Origin: Eretmocerus hayati
Lineage: Eukaryota > Arthropoda > Insecta > Hymenoptera > Aphelinidae
DNA length: 64,000 nucleotides
Direction: 5' to 3'
Assembly: GCA_029851415.1 (NCBI GenBank)
Contig: CM056742.1
Location: 81,892,748 to 81,956,747 of the forward strand
The position numbers and the translations under genes were made by a program. This document shows positions 62,852 to 64,000 of this stretch, one piece after another; the stretch's first letter is position 1; every line of letters begins with the position of its first letter. Under the pieces are notes generated by a model that was given only the letters and a program-made list of their open reading frames with translations, was not told where the DNA came from and made no database searches.

Positions 62852-62912
<61 letters not shown>
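62852..62912. repeat. (GA)n between element D and family C copy 2
   Basis: A pure GA run carrying the 5' end of D and the (ATATCA)n 3' tail of C. Confidence 0.96.
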
Positions 62913-62915
<3 letters not shown>

Positions 62916-64000
62916 TTGATATTGATATTGATATTGATATAATTTATTAGCCCGGGGACAATGGGTCCCATGGGGCAACAATCATCATACATAATTGTAA
63001 TATAAGGTAAGATTCATCAAATAGATATAACGTACATAAAAGTAAATATAAAATATAAAGTAAGATAAAATAAAATAAAATAGAGTAAAATGGAATCAAA
63101 TTAGATTGAAACAACAGATCAACACGATAGTATAACATTGCACTAAGAAGGGTTTTGGACTGTACAAGAGTGGGAAGTTAAGGTTACTACACGGTGGTTA
63201 CATATTTACGAGGTATAAGGCGTCTTAAGTTTAAGAGTTATGGCATGATTCTCAATCTTCCTGATCAGACTCTATGCTGAGTAAGTGAGAGAGTAGATGG
63301 CTCTTGAATGTCTCTAAAGTGGTTGAGTTCCGCGGTAATTCAGAGATAGTACGGGGTAATTTGTTCCAGAAACTAGAGGCTGAAATAGAGTATGAATTTT
63401 GGAGAGCAGAGGAATGGTATTTAGGGATAACAAGGTCACCGGTATGAAGTCTGACAGATCTAAGCAAGCTCGTATTACATACTTCGATGATGTTCCGGGA
63501 CAAATAGGTTGGTTTATGAGATTTCAGTATTTGAAACAACGAGCTAGCTAGGAAATACTCTCTTCGAGCCTTGACCGTGAGCCAACCCAATCGTTTCCGA
63601 TATGGGGTAACGTGATCTCGCCAAGGAATATTACCAAATACAAATCTGGTACAGGCATTTTGTGCGCGCTGGAGTCGGGAATTTTGTTCATTGGTGAGAT
63701 CATGATAGACAAGGCAGGCATAGTCGAAAAATGGTAGGATAAGAGTTTGGACAAGGGATTTACGGAGGGAAAAGGAAAGGGCATGTTGGTGAGGACGAAG
63801 TTGACGTAGGGTCCCAAAAACACGTTGACTAATGTGTGATACGTGCCTCTTCCAGCTCAGGTCAGACGTCACCCAAACACCGAGGTTCTTTGCTTCCGAC
63901 ACAAAATCAATCGGAGTACCAGCAATGAGTATTGGGGCAAGATTGTTAACGTTGAGAAGTCGGAGGTTTTCTGCGCTACCCAGGATCATCACTTTGGTTT
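62913..64000 (-). mobile_element. Family C copy 2 (CR1/L2-like), cut by window edge
   Basis: The 3' tail is (ATATCA)n followed upstream by the TCCCCGGGCTAATAAA 3' UTR text shared with copy 1. The element continues beyond 64000. Confidence 0.88.
63252..64000 (-). CDS. Family C reverse transcriptase, C-terminal part (copy 2, partial)
   Basis: Open for ~248 codons from the window edge to the stop at 63252. It shows A-K-N-L-G-V-W-V-T-S-D-L-S-W-K-R, R-Q-L-R-P-H-Q-H-A-L-S-F, P-F-F-D-Y-A-C-L-V-Y and F-G-N-I-P-W-R-D-H-V-T-P-Y. It ends S-H-L-L-S-I-E-S-D. It is about 65-70 percent similar by eye to copy 1 at 38.8-39.8 kb. The catalytic RT motifs lie off the right edge. No break is visible here, so this may be part of an intact copy. 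Confidence 0.85.
   Translation of the reverse strand, partial: TKVMILGSAENLRLLNVNNLAPILIAGTPIDFVSEAKNLGVWVTSDLSWKRHVSHISQRVFGTLRQLRPHQHALSFSLRKSLVQTLILPFFDYACLVYHDLTNEQNSRLQRAQNACTRFVFGNIPWRDHVTPYRKRLGWLTVKARREYFLASSLFQILKSHKPTYLSRNIIEVCNTSLLRSVRLHTGDLVIPKYHSSALQNSYSISASSFWNKLPRTISELPRNSTTLETFKSHLLSHLLSIESDQED

Overview
This is eukaryotic DNA, most likely from an arthropod. It has no bacterial operons or ribosome binding sites. It contains spliceosomal introns, long GA/TC microsatellites, nested non-LTR retrotransposons, a Tc1/mariner-type MITE, and the decayed remains of Polinton/Maverick (adintovirus-like) elements. I cannot name the species. Almost everything is mobile-element derived, and most coding regions carry stops, frameshifts or truncations.

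Layout. (1) 1-7271: one side of a decayed Polinton. In order it holds the C-terminal part of a protein-primed DNA polymerase B, a small OB-fold-like protein, an integrase chromodomain remnant, the packaging ATPase, a parvovirus-type PLA2-like protein, a pX/pVI-like protein, the adenain-like protease, a penton-like minor capsid protein, the major capsid protein and a conserved accessory protein. (2) 7272-9990: no genes. It holds a 30-bp perfect palindrome, a ~1.3-kb imperfect palindrome, and a ~174-bp satellite arranged as an A-B dimer. (3) 10027-35025: a retrotransposon nest separated by (GA)n tracts. It has seven partial copies of an R1-like element (here 'R1L', + strand), three of them a near-identical 1.9-kb tandem array, plus CR1/L2-like families A and B (- strand). 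(4) 35040-38450: a short tandem repeat, a candidate first exon (+), and a minus-strand gene with a second copy of the OB-fold-like domain. (5) 38521-40288: R1L and family C fragments in a (TC)n tract. (6) 40435-46451: a second Polinton-like polB with two spliceosomal introns, two coiled-coil ORFs and a DUF8207-like ORF. (7) 47725-50845: a spliced DDE-transposase-like gene ending in a SWIM zinc finger. (8) 50849-64000: another GA-anchored nest with family A (two copies, one carrying a 211-bp MITE), an R1L tail, an ORF1-only element D, and family C running off the right edge.

Two patterns stand out. First, nearly every retrotransposon terminus abuts a GA/TC microsatellite, and orientation is strict: R1L sense strands always run into (GA)n, while CR1-like A, B, C and D sense strands always run into (TC)n, even in the TC-oriented block at 38.5-40.3 kb. 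This suggests at least two unrelated lineages target the same simple repeat from opposite strands. Second, families A and B separate ORF1 from ORF2 by a single in-frame UGA, in A followed by CUA or CUG, a known readthrough-prone context.
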